The notes under the pieces: generated by a model
The model's database searches: none
Told to the model about the DNA's origin: nothing
The model's input: the letters and a program-made list of their open reading frames with translations, nothing else
Made by a program: the position numbers and the translations under genes
Source: Tanytarsus gracilentus
Lineage: Eukaryota; Arthropoda; Insecta; Diptera; Chironomidae
Direction: 5' to 3'
NCBI GenBank assembly: GCA_038502055.1
Contig: JAXRKN010000028.1
Location: 124,001-188,000 of the forward strand
Length of the DNA stretch: 64,000 bases
In this document: positions 23,033 through 37,000 of the stretch, in pieces
Numbering within the stretch: position 1 is the first letter of the stretch
How the letters are laid out: the number at the start of each line of letters is the position of its first letter

Positions 23033-26000
23033 CACGATTTATAAATGAAAACCATCAACAAGTGTCAAGCAGAGAATTAAATTGATTGCGTGAATCGAAA
23101 AAGTTTTTTAATTGCATCGAAAAATCGAGTCCATCTGTTTTTGACTCTGCTTCAATAATTGATGGTAGTCGGGGTGGTAAAACAATGCTGCACAAAATGC
23201 ATTGTTTGAAATATAGAGCAGGAAATTGGTTGAAATTTAACGATGGAGTGAGGAGAAAAATTGCTCTGAAAACGATTTTTCGTGTGAATCACCAAGTTGA
23301 GTCAATTTTTGTGTCATAAAATTTTTCTAAAACTTTTTCAAAAAAATTATCCGTACACTTAAAGTTTTTAAATTAAAAAAAAAAGTGTTTAACTTTTCAG
23401 AATATTCGGTAAATGAAAAATCGAGTTCTCTCCATAATTCATGACTTTCATTAAATGAAGATATCATATGGTCACATTCACGATGCCAGCCACCGCACAT
23501 TTTCTCTATAATTAATTTCTCAATGCATGTGTGTGCGGTTGCTGCTTCTGCAAAATTGGCAATTGAGCATTTTTAACTTCCATGTTCGTTGCAAAAAAAA
23601 TGAAAGTTTGTAAAAATTGAAAATTAAAAATTTACGTTCGAAGCTCGTCGGAGAATTAAATATGAAGGATTTTTTACCACTCGAGTTTGAGGTTTGCTCT
23701 GTTAAAATTTTTTTTCGTGAGTTTTTATATAAATTCCTAAAATATTTGAACCCCTCGAATTTAGTTGTTGCATCATTGAAAGTGCAATAAACTCGCATTG
23801 CAATTCATTTCCACTCGTGCACTCATTTCACATCCTTTCCCTCACTATCTCGAAACTGCAATAAATGCCTCAATGAAAATTGCTCACTTCCAAAGTACTT
23901 TTTTCAGCTGCTGATGAGACTGCACTTGGCACATGAATTTTATGCATGACGGCAATGTACTGACATAACCTCGTACAGCACCATTGCAATAGAGCACACA
24001 AAGTAGAAAAAAGAATGGCAAATTAATGCCGTTGGGGTGGAAAGCGAAAAAAAGAGATGCAACAGAAAAGTCACTCGAGGAGAAAAATGTATGCAAAGCG
24101 AGCTTCTGTTAGTGACAACTTATTACACATAAGAAGTAATAAAATGCAAAAAGTCTTTTTTAAAATGATATGAATTCTAAAAAATTCTCTTTAAGTTTTC
24201 ATTTACCCAAAAATTTCACTTTGATAATCAGAGTTTTCTATTTTTACTTGTCATAAATCACGACATTTCTTCCCCTTAAAGCTTAATTACAACTCTGATA
24301 AGCTAAAAATTATATTCACTAAAAAAACAATCTAATAAATTTCAATTGCGATAAAATTCATGAAATTTTTAACATAATTAATAATTTCTGGATATAAATG
24401 GTGATTAAACATGAATAATTGCATGACTCAGTCAATTAAATCTGAAATATATTTAAATGTCATGTTAAAGAAATTTATGAAGATTTAAATTGTTAAGAAT
24501 TTATTCATTGAGTGAGAAAGTGTTGGCGTGAATTAAAATTTGTGGGAGGAAAAAATCATTATTTAATTTTTTAAATTTATAATGTTATTTTATAACCATG
24601 GTTTCAGACCTTGAATTTTTTTAAATGCCGCATTTTAAAACAAGTCATTCAAATGCATTAAAGGATTTTTCGAAGTATAAAAATAAACTCAAATAAGCTT
24701 TTGAGAATTTTCAATCGTGCAGATTTTTTAGAGCATTATCGCATCAGTCATGAAGTAAACCTACCTATGCTATAAACATTTAGAATGTCTTTCATTGAAC
24801 ACATGTGTGGAAAAACCTAACAATAATTCAATTCAAGAAAATTTCCTTTAAGGATGCAAAAAGCTTTCTTTTATAAATTTTAATCAATGAAAAAAAAACT
24901 CCAACACAAATTTTTGTAAGTAGCTCATTAAAATTTGTATTTCAATTAAATTCCTAAAATATACTTCGAAAACATTTTTTAATCCGCGTCACTGTCAATA
25001 AAGTTCAAGAGACAAACCCAATCAAATTAATTTTATCATCATGACGAAGGTTGTTGAAGAAAAATTCTCAGAATTTTTAAATTGCAATCAAGACTAAGAA
25101 TTCAAGAATTTTTCATTAACTCGCGAAATATATTTCTTTTATGAAAAACATAAAAAATATTCTATTGGATGAAAAATGTGTTATTAATTTAAGCCATTGT
25201 AACTATGACACCCGTGCACAATGCTAAGGCATTCATGAAGCTTAATCTCAAAGACCTTTTGTGCTCGGTTGTTAGTTAAAAAGAAATCTCCGCTCAACTT
25301 CGTCACCAAGACAAATTTTCTCTATTCAATCTCACTCTCGTCGTTCCATCCATCTACGTGGACTTTCTTGTATTGTAATCCTCAGGAGAGAGTTGAATAA
25401 TAATAAGAATAAATGACGAAGATAGAAGACGCATTTGAGAATTAATTATTTTCATCCTTTGGGATAAAAATCTAAAGAAAATGTAAATTGAGTATTTTCT
25501 TTGAGCACAGAATCGTGTGCATAGAAGCTTTGTATTAGTTTGAGTACTTTTACAGATGTGACTTTAAATAAAATGAAGTGACACTGAGAGAAATTTTTTT
25601 TTGTTTAGGTAGTTCATAAAAATATAAATCCAGGAAATATCTAAAAATGTATATTTTTTGCGTTGATTCGTTTGAGATTTTGGCTCATGAAAAAATCTAA
25701 AAAATTCAATAAAAGTTAAAAAATTTAAATTTGTTAACAAAAAATTCCAAAAATTGAATTTTTGACTAAAATTAAAAGAATTTTTTTCTCAGTGTTTCAA
25801 CACTATTCTCATTTATCTCCAATAATGCATTTTACAGTGAAATTTAAACCAGAAAAGAAGGAAAAGTTGAGCGAGAGCAAGACATTGTCAACAAGTTAAT
25901 GAGCAACAAACAAAGGACCATTGTGTGCTCTGAACCGATGTCATTCTGCATTTTTAAAACATCACTTGCATAAAATCTAAACATTGCATAACGACAACAA

Positions 26001-27424
26001 TTTTTCGTAGTGCGAGACGTGATGCAAATTATTCATGTGATATAATTGTTGTCTTTACTGATGAAAATAGAGACTTTTATCATCATGAAGAGTTTGATAA
26101 ATGTGTGGGAATGACGTTAGGTTTAATTTAATTTCACTTCGAGTATAATGAATAAATTTTGCTGTCGAACTCTTGCAACATTAATGGCGGTGATCACATT
26201 AGAAATGATTGAGAGATGATAATTGTAATTGATTGAAACTTGGCACTGTCATCGCTGAGAGGCTTGCAGGTAAAATGAATTTTTAAATATAATAAGTTTT
26301 AATTTTAGATTTTAGGGTAAAAAAATTTAAATTTTTTTTATACAACAACAATCTACAAACTCAACTAGGAATTTCAAGAACATTAAATATTTAATTGTGA
26401 GTGATTTGCGGTAAATTTATCTCATTTCCTCTCAACATTAAGTTTAGGCTCAATTTGCACTAATTTATTTATATTGATTTCTCTTCGAGCCGCTAAAAAC
26501 TTTCTCCAGCTGTCAATCTCATGAAAATTCTGGCAATTTAAACCAAAACGAGTCATTATGAATTTATTAGAACATCCATAGCAGCGCAATAAATCTTTTT
26601 TCGAGCGAGTACTAAAGAAGAAGCAACGCTTAATGTCGTGTGCAGATTTTGATCGATTTTTCTTCTCTCTCTCTTTTTTTGCGACCATTAATAATCATCA
26701 ATTTTCGGTTTCAAGACTCGAAAGAGAAAAAGAAGAAATTCGTTTGTGAAAAGCTCATCTCAATCACTGTGATGCATGGCATGGTCAGTTCTGTATCAAC
26801 TTCCAGTTGGCTATCGTAAAATCAGATTTATGACACAATTAAAGCATTCTCCAACAGTTAGTCACTCTCGACGATAATTTATAAGCAAATGAAATTGCTG
26901 GTGGCGCAATTGAGTTTGTTGGTGGAAAAATTAAGTCACATTCTTTCGGAACTCACTTGATCATCTGGAAGGTGACAGCGAGAATTATATATGGAATTCC
27001 TGCGGCGCTTGAATGCATTATGTTCTGGGTAATTTATGATTGTAAAAGTTTTGAAGGTCGAGGGGACGATATTAAAAGTGAAATTCAAGAGTGAAAAACA
27101 CTGAAATTTTAAAAAATTAAAATCCAATTTTTAAAAAAATTTACATGTAACTTTTTTACGAAAAATCTTCAAAGCATGCTAATCTGTAAATTGTGTGCTT
27201 GCACATAATTTTCCATCAACATTCGAGCACGTCCTCACACGCGTACACGAGAAAGAAAGAGTCAAGGTGATTAAATGCTAATTTTTCCTTTTCATTGGCA
27301 TTTTATTTAATTATAAAAATTATTATATTAAACTTAATTTCCAGCAGTCAGCAAATTTTTTGTCACATCATTTTTCATGAGATAAATAATAATTTAAAAA
27401 TGTCATTGAGAGTATGTCGAGTGA
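23033..27424. other. Gene-poor region, right part
   Basis: No supported exon, RNA gene or long repeat was seen. It may hold regulatory DNA for the neighbouring secreted-protein genes, which cannot be judged from one sequence. Confidence 0.5.
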
Positions 27425-29194
27425 TTAATAGGGACCAGGTTGATAGATGCCATCCATGCCACCGACACCACCGATGCCGCCCAATCGATTGTTGATTCCT
27501 CCATAAGCACCTGGACATGATTAATCGAGAATTTTAGAGCACAGTTGAACATTAAAAGCCAATTTTACCTCCATAAGGACCAACTGTTCCGATTCCTCCC
27601 AGTGGATAGGTGTTGATGGGTGAATTGGATAGTCTAAAGTTTGAGTAGGATGTGGGATAACCGCCTCGATATGGATACGAGCCGTATCCTCCATAGCCGC
27701 CTTGAAAACCACCGGCAAAATTTTGTGCGCCCATACCATAATTCACGCCATCGTATCCTGATGAAAGAGAGAATGAAAATATTTTTAATTGCTTTCTTTG
27801 GTTTGAGCAAGGGATGTTAACATGTTGAAAATTTCACAAAATCAATAATTTTTTCAATTTACCATAATCAGCCATTGGAGCAAAGCCGCCACCTAAATGA
27901 CTTCCACTATAACCACCTAAAGGACTGCCACCATAACCGCCAAGTTGACTTCCACCATAACCGCCAAGTTGACTTCCTCCATATCCACGGAGTCCTCTCG
28001 ATGTTGGTCCAAAATAACTGTAACCTTCCAGTCCCGATCCGCCTAAATTAAGAGCAATGCCACGTTTCTCTTTGTCACTTCTCTCTTCAATATCTGAATT
28101 TAGCGCCGCATCCTCTTCAAGTAGGTCTTGACAACGGACAATGACGGCTGCAAACAGCACCACAAACAGGACCTTTTTTTCGGAGGCAAAATTAAGTCAT
28201 AAAAATGTTAAAATTAATTTTGTGCCTTTTTCATGCATATGTAAACACTCATTTACATAAATATTGGCTTTAATTATCGCTCATTTTTCTGCAAACATCC
28301 ATTATGCACGCTAAGCATTAAATCATTAAATGGGTGAGTGCAAAAAATTTGTGAGCTCGATGTGAAAAATTTTTGATTGACATAAATCGTAGAGAATTTA
28401 TGATTTTCACCTAAATTATAAATTTCCCCCGATGTTTTGACAAAACCACACTTTGACACGCAAAATGCCATCCCCATTTATGATTTTTTCATTTAATTTA
28501 TTAAAACCAGTCAACATTCTTCACATGATGACTAAAAATTATTTTGCCACCATCGCTCGTTCAACAGGGAAGAAGTGAACAAGCAAAATGGGGTCAGAGT
28601 TAATGGAAAAAGTCACTCGGAGATTGGGCACTAAAGTGAAAGAAAACGAGGATGATGACACTGAATATGCAAAGCGCGTCAACAGTTTCCATCTGCATAC
28701 TTAATTAATTGTAAATTTTAAAGAGAATTGTGAAAAGCGAGATGATTTTTTCTTCAAATTGAAATTTAATTTTTCTAAATTAATTCTTGAAAATTATAAA
28801 GAAAATTTCCTTTTTAAAACTCCGCGTGCTGTGCAGGCTTTTCTTATTTCACAAGTGCCCACGTAAGAACGTAAGCAGCCGCAATCCAAAGTAATTAAAT
28901 GAGCACCATGTAAAAATGCGATAACAAGGCATCACGTTCACGTTGATTTTTAATCTCGTAATCTAATTTAGCGACTTTTAATGTCGCATGACGTGTGTGT
29001 GTATGCAGACTACACGTGAGCGTGTAAAATTTCTCATGACAACGTAAAATGCACACAAATCTAATTACTAAACTTTTTTTCCTCTAGGAGAAGTTTAAGC
29101 GAGAGGAAAATGAGAAAGTTTTCCACACACAAACTCCAAAAAGCTTTAATGAGCTTTTAATTTTTAAGTTGAGAACTCTTACCACGATTTTCAT
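27425..29194 (-). CDS. Glycine-rich secreted protein, cuticle/structural type
   Basis: Exons 29183-29194 (12 nt, encoding MKIV), 27863-28172, 27569-27757 and 27425-27510 give 597 bp and 198 aa, with consistent intron phases (0, 1, 1). The signal peptide is MKIVVLFVVLFAAVIVRCQ. An acidic stretch ending in a KEKR dibasic site (possible propeptide) follows. The body then has GGYGGSQL/GGYGGSPL octapeptide repeats and further Gly/Tyr-rich sequence ending QPGPY. This is the architecture of insect glycine-rich cuticular or silk-like proteins, with the four-codon first exon common among them. No chitin-binding domain is seen. The acceptor before exon 2 is weak (purine-rich, AAAAAAAG), so that junction is the least certain part. 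Confidence 0.8.
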
Positions 29195-29248
29195 TTTTGT
29201 ATAAAAATAAATATTTTTTTTCTCTTATGATTGATGAACAAGATTTAA

Positions 29249-29291
29249 ACTGACACTAAGCTTCAATCTCACAAAGATTTTTGTTTTTATA
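29249..29291 (-). promoter_or_regulatory. Candidate promoter of the glycine-rich gene
   Basis: TATAAAAA at 29284-29291 and a TCAGT initiator with its A at 29251. The 40-nt spacing is longer than the usual 30-33, so one of the two may not be used. The first AUG downstream is the one used in the gene model. Confidence 0.45.
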
Positions 29292-30341
29292 CTCAAAGCT
29301 TTGAAAAAATCTGAATGCGGTTGTAAAAAATAATAATTTGGCATGTAAACAGCCAGAAGATAATGAATTGTCTTATATTCGCCGGCATGAGAGGTGAATT
29401 TGTGAATGACCGACTCGCATGGGGAGTGAGCGTGAGTAATGTAACAAGATATTAAATTTATGAAAGTAAAAATTTTATTTTAAATTTCTGAAATGTTTAA
29501 ATTTTTTAGTTTTAACAAATTTATAAAATAATTAAAAGTTCTAACCATAATTAACTCACACACAATCACAAATCACATCATTATAAAGTCTGTAGGTGTG
29601 CAATGAGTGAATCAATCAACCACATCAAAAGACCGTGAGCCATCATCATAAACAAGCTGAGCATGTGAATTATGCTCAGAGAAAATGTAAATATTTTTAC
29701 AAGGAAATTTACATAAATTATAAAAGAGCATTTTTTGCATGTTTTGAGTAACTTTGAAACTGTCACCACCAAGCAACATCAGTTCAGCTCAATGATGACA
29801 AAACTTCTCCTTCCGATATGCAACTACTCAAAAATTCTACAGCGCGTTCTAAAAAATAATGAAAAGTTTCTTGCATAAATTTTGCATACGAAATTTTATG
29901 TTGCAAGTCACTCAGTCCCGAAATGTTTTGACTTTAAAAAAATTTCATAAAAAAACTTTAAGAATTAAAAAAATTGATATTTTTTTCTTTAAAAAGCACT
30001 CGAATCACTAAAAAAAATATCCAAAACTTTTCATATCTCATCATCATCAACTCTTTGCATAAAAAATAAGAAAATGTATTTTTTATATCTTCGCCACTCC
30101 CTCGTGATTGTCATCACACACACACCATATCAAGGAAGCGAGTGCATGAAATAACTTTATTAAGGAAGAAGAAAACTTCATCATTGAGCTACATGGTTGA
30201 GAGTTAAAGCAAGGGTTGTTCAACATATTTAATTTGAGTTTTAAAAATTATCAGCTTAATAAAAAGTTCTGCTCATCCCTTGAAAAAAATTTGAGCTAAT
30301 TTTATCACACTCACGACAGTAATGTGCCTGTGTTATTATGC
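29292..30341. other. Intergenic, no gene recognised
   Basis: AT-rich sequence without supported coding or structured elements. Confidence 0.5.
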
Positions 30342-31447
30342 AATTGTTATGCTTTAATTTATAGGGATCGAAGTGTGCGTTGAAAAAGTGAGTTGCAAAA
30401 ATTATTTGCTCCGGTGATTAATTGGGTTTTGGCAGTGCTAGAGTAGGTAAAAGTGGCTAGTTAGTTAGATTAGGACAGGTAGTGATAGAAAATGTTCGAG
30501 TACACTCAATTTGGAAGGAAGGAAGTAAGTATGTTTCGGAAAAATTGTCCATTGAGGATTTTTCAAGAAAATTTTCATGGGTAACTATGTAATGTAATGA
30601 AATTTATTTTAATAAAAGTGTGACAGGATCCAACTGAAATCCGGTAAGGATCAGTTGAGGAACGGAAGTGGAGTTATTTTGAAACAAGTTTAGGTTAAAC
30701 AGGGGAAGTTTTTTTTTGTTGATGAGTGAATTGGGTAAATTTCATTTTCAAAATAAAAATGTCAGCCAGGAACTTGTAATTTTGTTTTAATTTTGTTTGA
30801 AAGGATATTTATAGATAGGAGTTAAGGGATTTGCACACTTCGATCTCGAGGGAGGGTTTGTGTTTGTGATTGTTATAAAATGGACAACGGACATATATTT
30901 TGACTCGACACACCAACTGTGTACACTAGTCTCAGTTGAGGAAGGTAGTGGTGGAATCACGGCTTTTCTCCAAGTGATTTGAGACATATAAAATGTTGAT
31001 TTGGTTTTGATTAGTTGGAAACTGTAATATCTGCTCAGTAAACAAGACTGTTCTTAGCTGTAGTTTCTCTAGAAATTACAAACAAAAAATCATTCGAAAA
31101 CAAAAACTTACAAAAAAAACAAACACTAACACACTAACATTGCCGTAAAGGTATTTTAAAATTCCCTATTAACCAACGCTGATGGTAGAGGGTGGTTGGC
31201 CCGACATCAGTTCTCACTAACGATTATCTAATTGTATTTATTCCGAGAAGGGGTTTGTTCGTAACCTGTGGCTTGTATCGACTGTAGATACTTGCCTAAG
31301 TAGCCCGCTAGACCCTGCTTTTCCGAGGAATCGGGGGTCAATCATGTGTGGTTGCGTTGGACGTCTCTCCTACTTCGGTAGTGGCCACCTAATCGTCATC
31401 TAATCTAATCTAATCTAATCTAATCTAATTGTTATGCTTTAATTTAT
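30342..31447 (+). mobile_element. Retroposon with 21-bp target-site duplication and (TAATC)n tail
   Basis: Identical 21-bp repeats starting AATTGTTATGCTTTAATT at 30342-30362 and 31427-31447 bracket a 1064-bp insert. The insert ends in about six TAATC units next to the right repeat, as expected for target-primed reverse transcription. It is less AT-rich than its surroundings over the last 300 bp, which include a CTACTTCGGTAG hairpin at about 31370. I see no reverse-transcriptase coding, so it is a 5'-truncated LINE (3' UTR only) or a long non-autonomous element. Confidence 0.85.
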
Positions 31448-33938
31448 GCTCCGCACCTCATCATCATCGAGCTCGAAAGCAGCAGCAGCCGTATGTTATC
31501 GAGGAAACGGAAAATGGAGAAGAACAAAAGACAGCAGATTCATTCTCTATTCATATTAGACATATGACTGCCTCAACTTGAACTCACTCAATAGAATCTC
31601 CGAGAACTGAGTCATTCGAGTTGTGTGCTGAGCGCTGAATTGTAAAATTTATAACAGCGAGTTTATCGCACTTTACTCACTGGCATTTGCATAAACACAA
31701 TAAAAGCTCGATTCTAGCTAACAATGAGAGATGCTTGATGAAAGAAAGAGAACGGGAAAGAATTTAGCACAATTTGGATTGTGTGTTTAGCAACCCTGAG
31801 TGCAAAGTATCAGCAAAATTTTTTAAAATCATAAATTTTGAAAAATTTAATACTTGGGTATTTTTTTAAACAATCTCAAAGCTTTCAGAAAGCTCAACTC
31901 GTTAAAAAAGTTCTCTATACTAAAAAAGCTTTGATATATTTTTTTAGAGCTTTCTCTAAATATCTTAAAAAATTGCACACAGGGTCTTTCGTGAGAATCA
32001 AAATGATAAATTCATCTTGAGGATGCTAAAGTGAGTTAATCATTTTTGTTGTTGCTTACTCGTTCGTTATTCAATTAGCAAAATCTTATGCTTGCACGTA
32101 CGAAATTGAATGAAATGTATCTCATTTAGGAAGAGCGAGTTAGTTGACTGGTAAAACCGGCGAGCGACAACGTGGCTAAAGGGGAGTTAGTAAGAAAAGA
32201 AAAGTGGCAGTGTTTGTATCATGACACGTTTCAAATTATGTGAGATTAAGAAAGAGAAGAATTGTGATTGATGCGAATGAAAGGATTTGACTGAAATCTA
32301 CAAAAAAAATATTTTTTTTGTTAAAATTTTGAAATAAAAATAAAATTAATTAAAGTCCATGATTTATTTCTCACCATAATTGCAAGTTTTCATCATGTAA
32401 ATTCGTTCAGTGCATTTTAAGTCGATTATAATGACAAATGTTGGCTAATTAATTTTCACAGTCGGACGAACCTAAATGTTGATAATTATTTATTGGGTAG
32501 TGTAATTCAATATAGCTGGCATGTTATTGAAGTGAAGCGTGCTCGGTGGTTTTGCGTTTTGTAATTTCTAGAAAATCAATCGAGAATTTCTATTTGGTGT
32601 AATTTGAAATTAAATATTTGGCTGATAGAAAATTTGCCGGATTATATTTTGTGACTTGAAAAATTCACAAAAAAAATTACGTTTTGGTTTTTCAATAAAT
32701 TTATTTTATAAAAAAAATTTCATAAAATTTTTAAATATTCGAAAAGACTAAAATACATTTTCATGCACCATTATCTCACATAATTGCACCTATCTCAACT
32801 ATTTCCGCAATAATAAAGAAATAATGATGGATTTACGCATTTCTGTCTGTCATCACTTGCATTCAATGTACACAACTGAATGGAAAACCACAAAAGAGTC
32901 ATAATACGAAGTTTGAAATTGATAGATAATGATAGTGATTGGGGTGCTCACCAGATGCATGATTGTACTTGTGGCTTTTTCAGAAAATTGTTTTTCATAC
33001 ACTTACATGTACTTTGTATGATTGTAATGTTCCATCAAACATCCATCAATGTGCATAAATAAAATGCAGTCATAACAATGCACATTTCCAACATAATCCG
33101 ATTATTGATGTGGTTTGTGTGATTTCATTAATTGAATTTTTATCACTGAATGCCCTTCACATGCTCATAAAGGGTTTCGAGTTGGTTGTTGATGTCAAGG
33201 GTAGAATTTTTTTAATACTTTTTAATTATTACTGTTTGAATCGAAACGTTTAAAAAAATTATAATTTTATAAAATTCGAAAACTTAATCATTTTAATTTT
33301 TAATCCTTTATTTTATTTTAAAACTCATCAAAACCACAATCATGGTCATTTTCAATATAAATCAACATGAATACACACTTCAATTATAATTTTCCATTGA
33401 AATTCCTTTACATAAATTTATATCAAAATCAGCAACAATCTTGATGTTGATGGTAATTAATTAAATTTATAATTATTAGACCTGAGCATGATTATACATA
33501 CGTGAGTGAATTATGTGAGTCTTCAATTTGAATGACCATGTTAAATTTAATTTGACTCTTCACTGAATTAAATGACTATAATTTATGGTAAATTGGTTTT
33601 TTAAGTGCAATATTTTGTTCTAAAAATTCTAGGAAAAATAATTTCTCTAATTTATTTGTCCTTTCTAAAAATATCCACAAAAAATTAATTTTTTAATTTA
33701 AAAAAATTTATTTATTAAATTTAAAAAAATTATATTGTTTTTTAAAAAGTTAAAAAAGTTGAGAAGAAAATCTTTGGAACCTTTCAAATGTTTTCCGATT
33801 TGCTTTTGAAATGATTTCTTCTTAAAATCTTTTTTGTGAGCTTTTTCTTTGGTGAAAAACTTTCATTTTCATCGTGAATTTCACTTTTAAAAATTATGAT
33901 GAAAAATCACACCTTAATTCCTTAAAATAATTCAAACC
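31448..33938. other. Intergenic, no gene recognised
   Basis: AT-rich sequence between the retroposon and the P450 cluster. Nothing is supported. Confidence 0.5.
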
Positions 33939-33944
33939 TTTATT
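33939..33944 (-). terminator. Poly(A) signal of the first P450 gene
   Basis: AATAAA on the minus strand about 75 nt after the stop codon. Confidence 0.5.
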
Positions 33945-34018
33945 TTAGAATATAAAATATTTTAATTAAATTAATTAATTACTCAATTACGTATCAAAAT
34001 TCATCTCATTAAAATTTC

Positions 34019-37000
34019 TTATCTTTTTTGCACTTTCATTAAAACATCTTGACACACTTTCAACGTAATGTCAGCTTTATATGTGAGTTCCTCAGTCTTT
34101 AGATCAGCTGATAGCTTATAATTTCTGAGTAGTTTAACCATGATCGTTCTGATCGCGAGCATCGCATATTGCTTGCCAATGCAATCTCTCAGACCAGTTG
34201 AAAATGGGAGGAAAGTGTTTTCGGGTCGTTTGGCTTCGTTTTCTGGCAAGAATCGATCGGGATTAAATTGACTCGCGTCCTCACCCCAAATATCTTTCCT
34301 TCGATGAAGATTAAATAGATGAATCATGAGTTGAATGCCTTTTGGAATTTTTCTCGTTCCAATCTCAATTTCTTCTTGTGTTTCACGTCCAATAATCGGT
34401 ACAGCAGGCAATAATCTCATTGACTCCTTAATAACCATGTCAAGGTAATTCAACTTGCCGAGCGACTCATAATCAATTTTTTCATCTGGTAAAACTTTAA
34501 TTATTTCATCGTAAACTTTTTCCTGTGCTTCAACGTGAATCGCGAGAAGAAGTAAAGAATAATAAGCCTGAAGTGCAACTTTTTCATACCCGGCAGCGAC
34601 AAACGTATAAATATGATCATGAATTGCTTCATCGCTAAAATTATCGCCGTGCAAAATTATATGATCGATAAAGTTTTTGTGTTCATTCTCCACGACATAT
34701 TGGTTGATGCCAATTTCTTCATCTCTTTGGTAATTATTGTTTATCTTAGACGACGATGCTCCATTCGTGTTGTTGTTAAGCGGTGCAATTATTTCGCGAC
34801 GTTCCTTAAGCACATTGTCAAGGTAGACACAGCAACGCTTACGGTACTTTTTCTCACGATAATAAGTTCTAGTGACGCGATAAAGTGGCTCAATGTATAA
34901 AACTGGCTCATGACAGCGGATCGAGATGATTTTAATTAATCTAAAAATTAAATTTTTGCATAAATTTGAAGACCTTTAAAATTCAATAAATTTTATACTC
35001 ACTCTTCAACAGCTTTTATGATTTCATCGCTAAATCGGACTTCATTCGCGTGAACACCAAAAGAAGACGCCAACACCATCGTTAATGCGCATCTCGATGT
35101 CAATTTAAAAATGTCAACTTTATCTTTTTCTTTGTCTTCAATCTGATCGATTTGCGCGAGCATTTGACTTGAGCTGTCGTTGAAAATTGTGATAAAAGTC
35201 TTGATGATGTCTTGTTGGAAGGATTCCTCTAAAAATTTCCTATGTTCAACCCAAATGTCAGCTGAAATTATAATTATTGAATAAATTTCTTTAACTTTTT
35301 CGTATCAATGGATATTGAGGTTAAATATAAGAAAATCGAATAAAATTCACGCAAATGCCAAACGAGCGATTTTGCAATAAAAAATATATTTTCTAGTTTT
35401 TTTTACAGTGCAGCAAGAGAGAGGTCAAAGTCAGACACAATAAGCAACTGAGATTTAAATAAAGCATGTGTGACTCATGATCATCTTTAACCACATATTG
35501 AGTGGTAAATGCGATTTTGTCATAAGTTGATGTATGTGGGTAGGTTTGTGGCTAATTTGGTTTTTTGCTTTCGTTTTGATTTTTTGTTTTTTCGCATTGT
35601 TTTAGTTATGGATTTTAATTTTTAAAGTCTGTTTGGACTTCGGTAAAAATTTTAAACTTTTTGTTTTCTAATGTTTTTTGCTTTTGCGATCTACAGTTTT
35701 TAAAAATTAAAATTTAAACTATAGTATTTAAGTTCAAGTGTAAAAAATGATTTTTTTATGGGAGTCGCGGAATTTTTTGAAAAATACTTTTGAAAAAACT
35801 TTTTATGTTTTCTAATGATTTTTGCTTTTGCGAATGTTTTTTTAAAAGTAAAATTTAAAAATTAGATTAAAGTTTATATGAGTGAAAAAAATTTTAATAA
35901 TTTTTGAGAAGTACGCGAGATTTTTTTTTTTAATTTTTGAAAAAATTAATTTTTTTTTTTTTTCCTCTTCTTTCTTATATTTTCTTTGGTTTTTCTCTTT
36001 ATTTTTTTTATAATTTTGTCTTTTTTTTCTTTTTTTTTCTTTCTCTTTTTTTTTCTTCTTTCATTTTAATTATTAATTTAATGATAATTATAAAAATTTT
36101 GGAATTTTATCTCTTTATTCTTTTAACTTTCTTAAAATTTAATCGCAATCCTTATTTTTTGTTTTTTTTTTTATAAAATTTATTTTTTTAATTATTTTTT
36201 TTAAAATTATTTTTGAAATTTTTTTTTAAAATAATCAGATGTCGCAAATTCGAAATAAATGCTTTAGAAACATAATTTTGTTAAAATTTTTTAAAAATCT
36301 TGTTCTAAAATATTGATAATAAATAAATAAAAATGTTGTTGTGAGTACTTTTTGAAAAATTTAAAATGTCCATAACTCAAAAACTAAGGGGTGTCGAAAA
36401 AAACTAAAAACATGTCGCAAATAGTCGTAATAGTGTCGAAATAATATCCAAATTTCAGACCGATCTGAAAAAAACTCTCGCGTACTTCTCGCACATGTTG
36501 ATGTAAACCATAATGAGGCGTGTCAATATTGCACATGTAATTTTTAGTTTCGTATGATGAAAAACTTTTTGAAAAATATTTTAATGAAATTCAAAGATTT
36601 TTTGTTCTAAAATCGAAAAATTGGATTTTTCATGTCATGGCGCCAAAATTTTATTTCATCACAAAATCACATAACACTTATCTCAATTTATTCAAAAAAA
36701 TTTCACTCTCTCAAAAATAAAATTTTACTCACGTTTAGCAGCCAACAGACCCTTGTCTAGCCGCAAGAACTTGTAGGTAAAAGATTTTTCCATGCAATCA
36801 GGTGAATTGAGAACTTGTTTTATGAGAGCAGGTTCATTTACGAAGATGAACAATACCGGTCCCAGCCAAAAGCGCGTCATGTCATTTTTCTCATATTTAA
36901 GTAGAATTTCTTCAACTATTTTAAAGCGTTCTGTGGAAATTATTTAATTTAATTTAATTTTAACGAACTATTTAAAAATTGAAATCTTAACAAACCTTCT

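Noticed and set aside
30787..30987. 66-codon minus-strand frame in the retroposon
   Set aside because: Short and without any retroelement domain, and opposite to the orientation set by the tail.
35937..36176. Hydrophobic Phe-rich open frame
   Set aside because: It is an artefact of a poly-T tract in a P450 intron.
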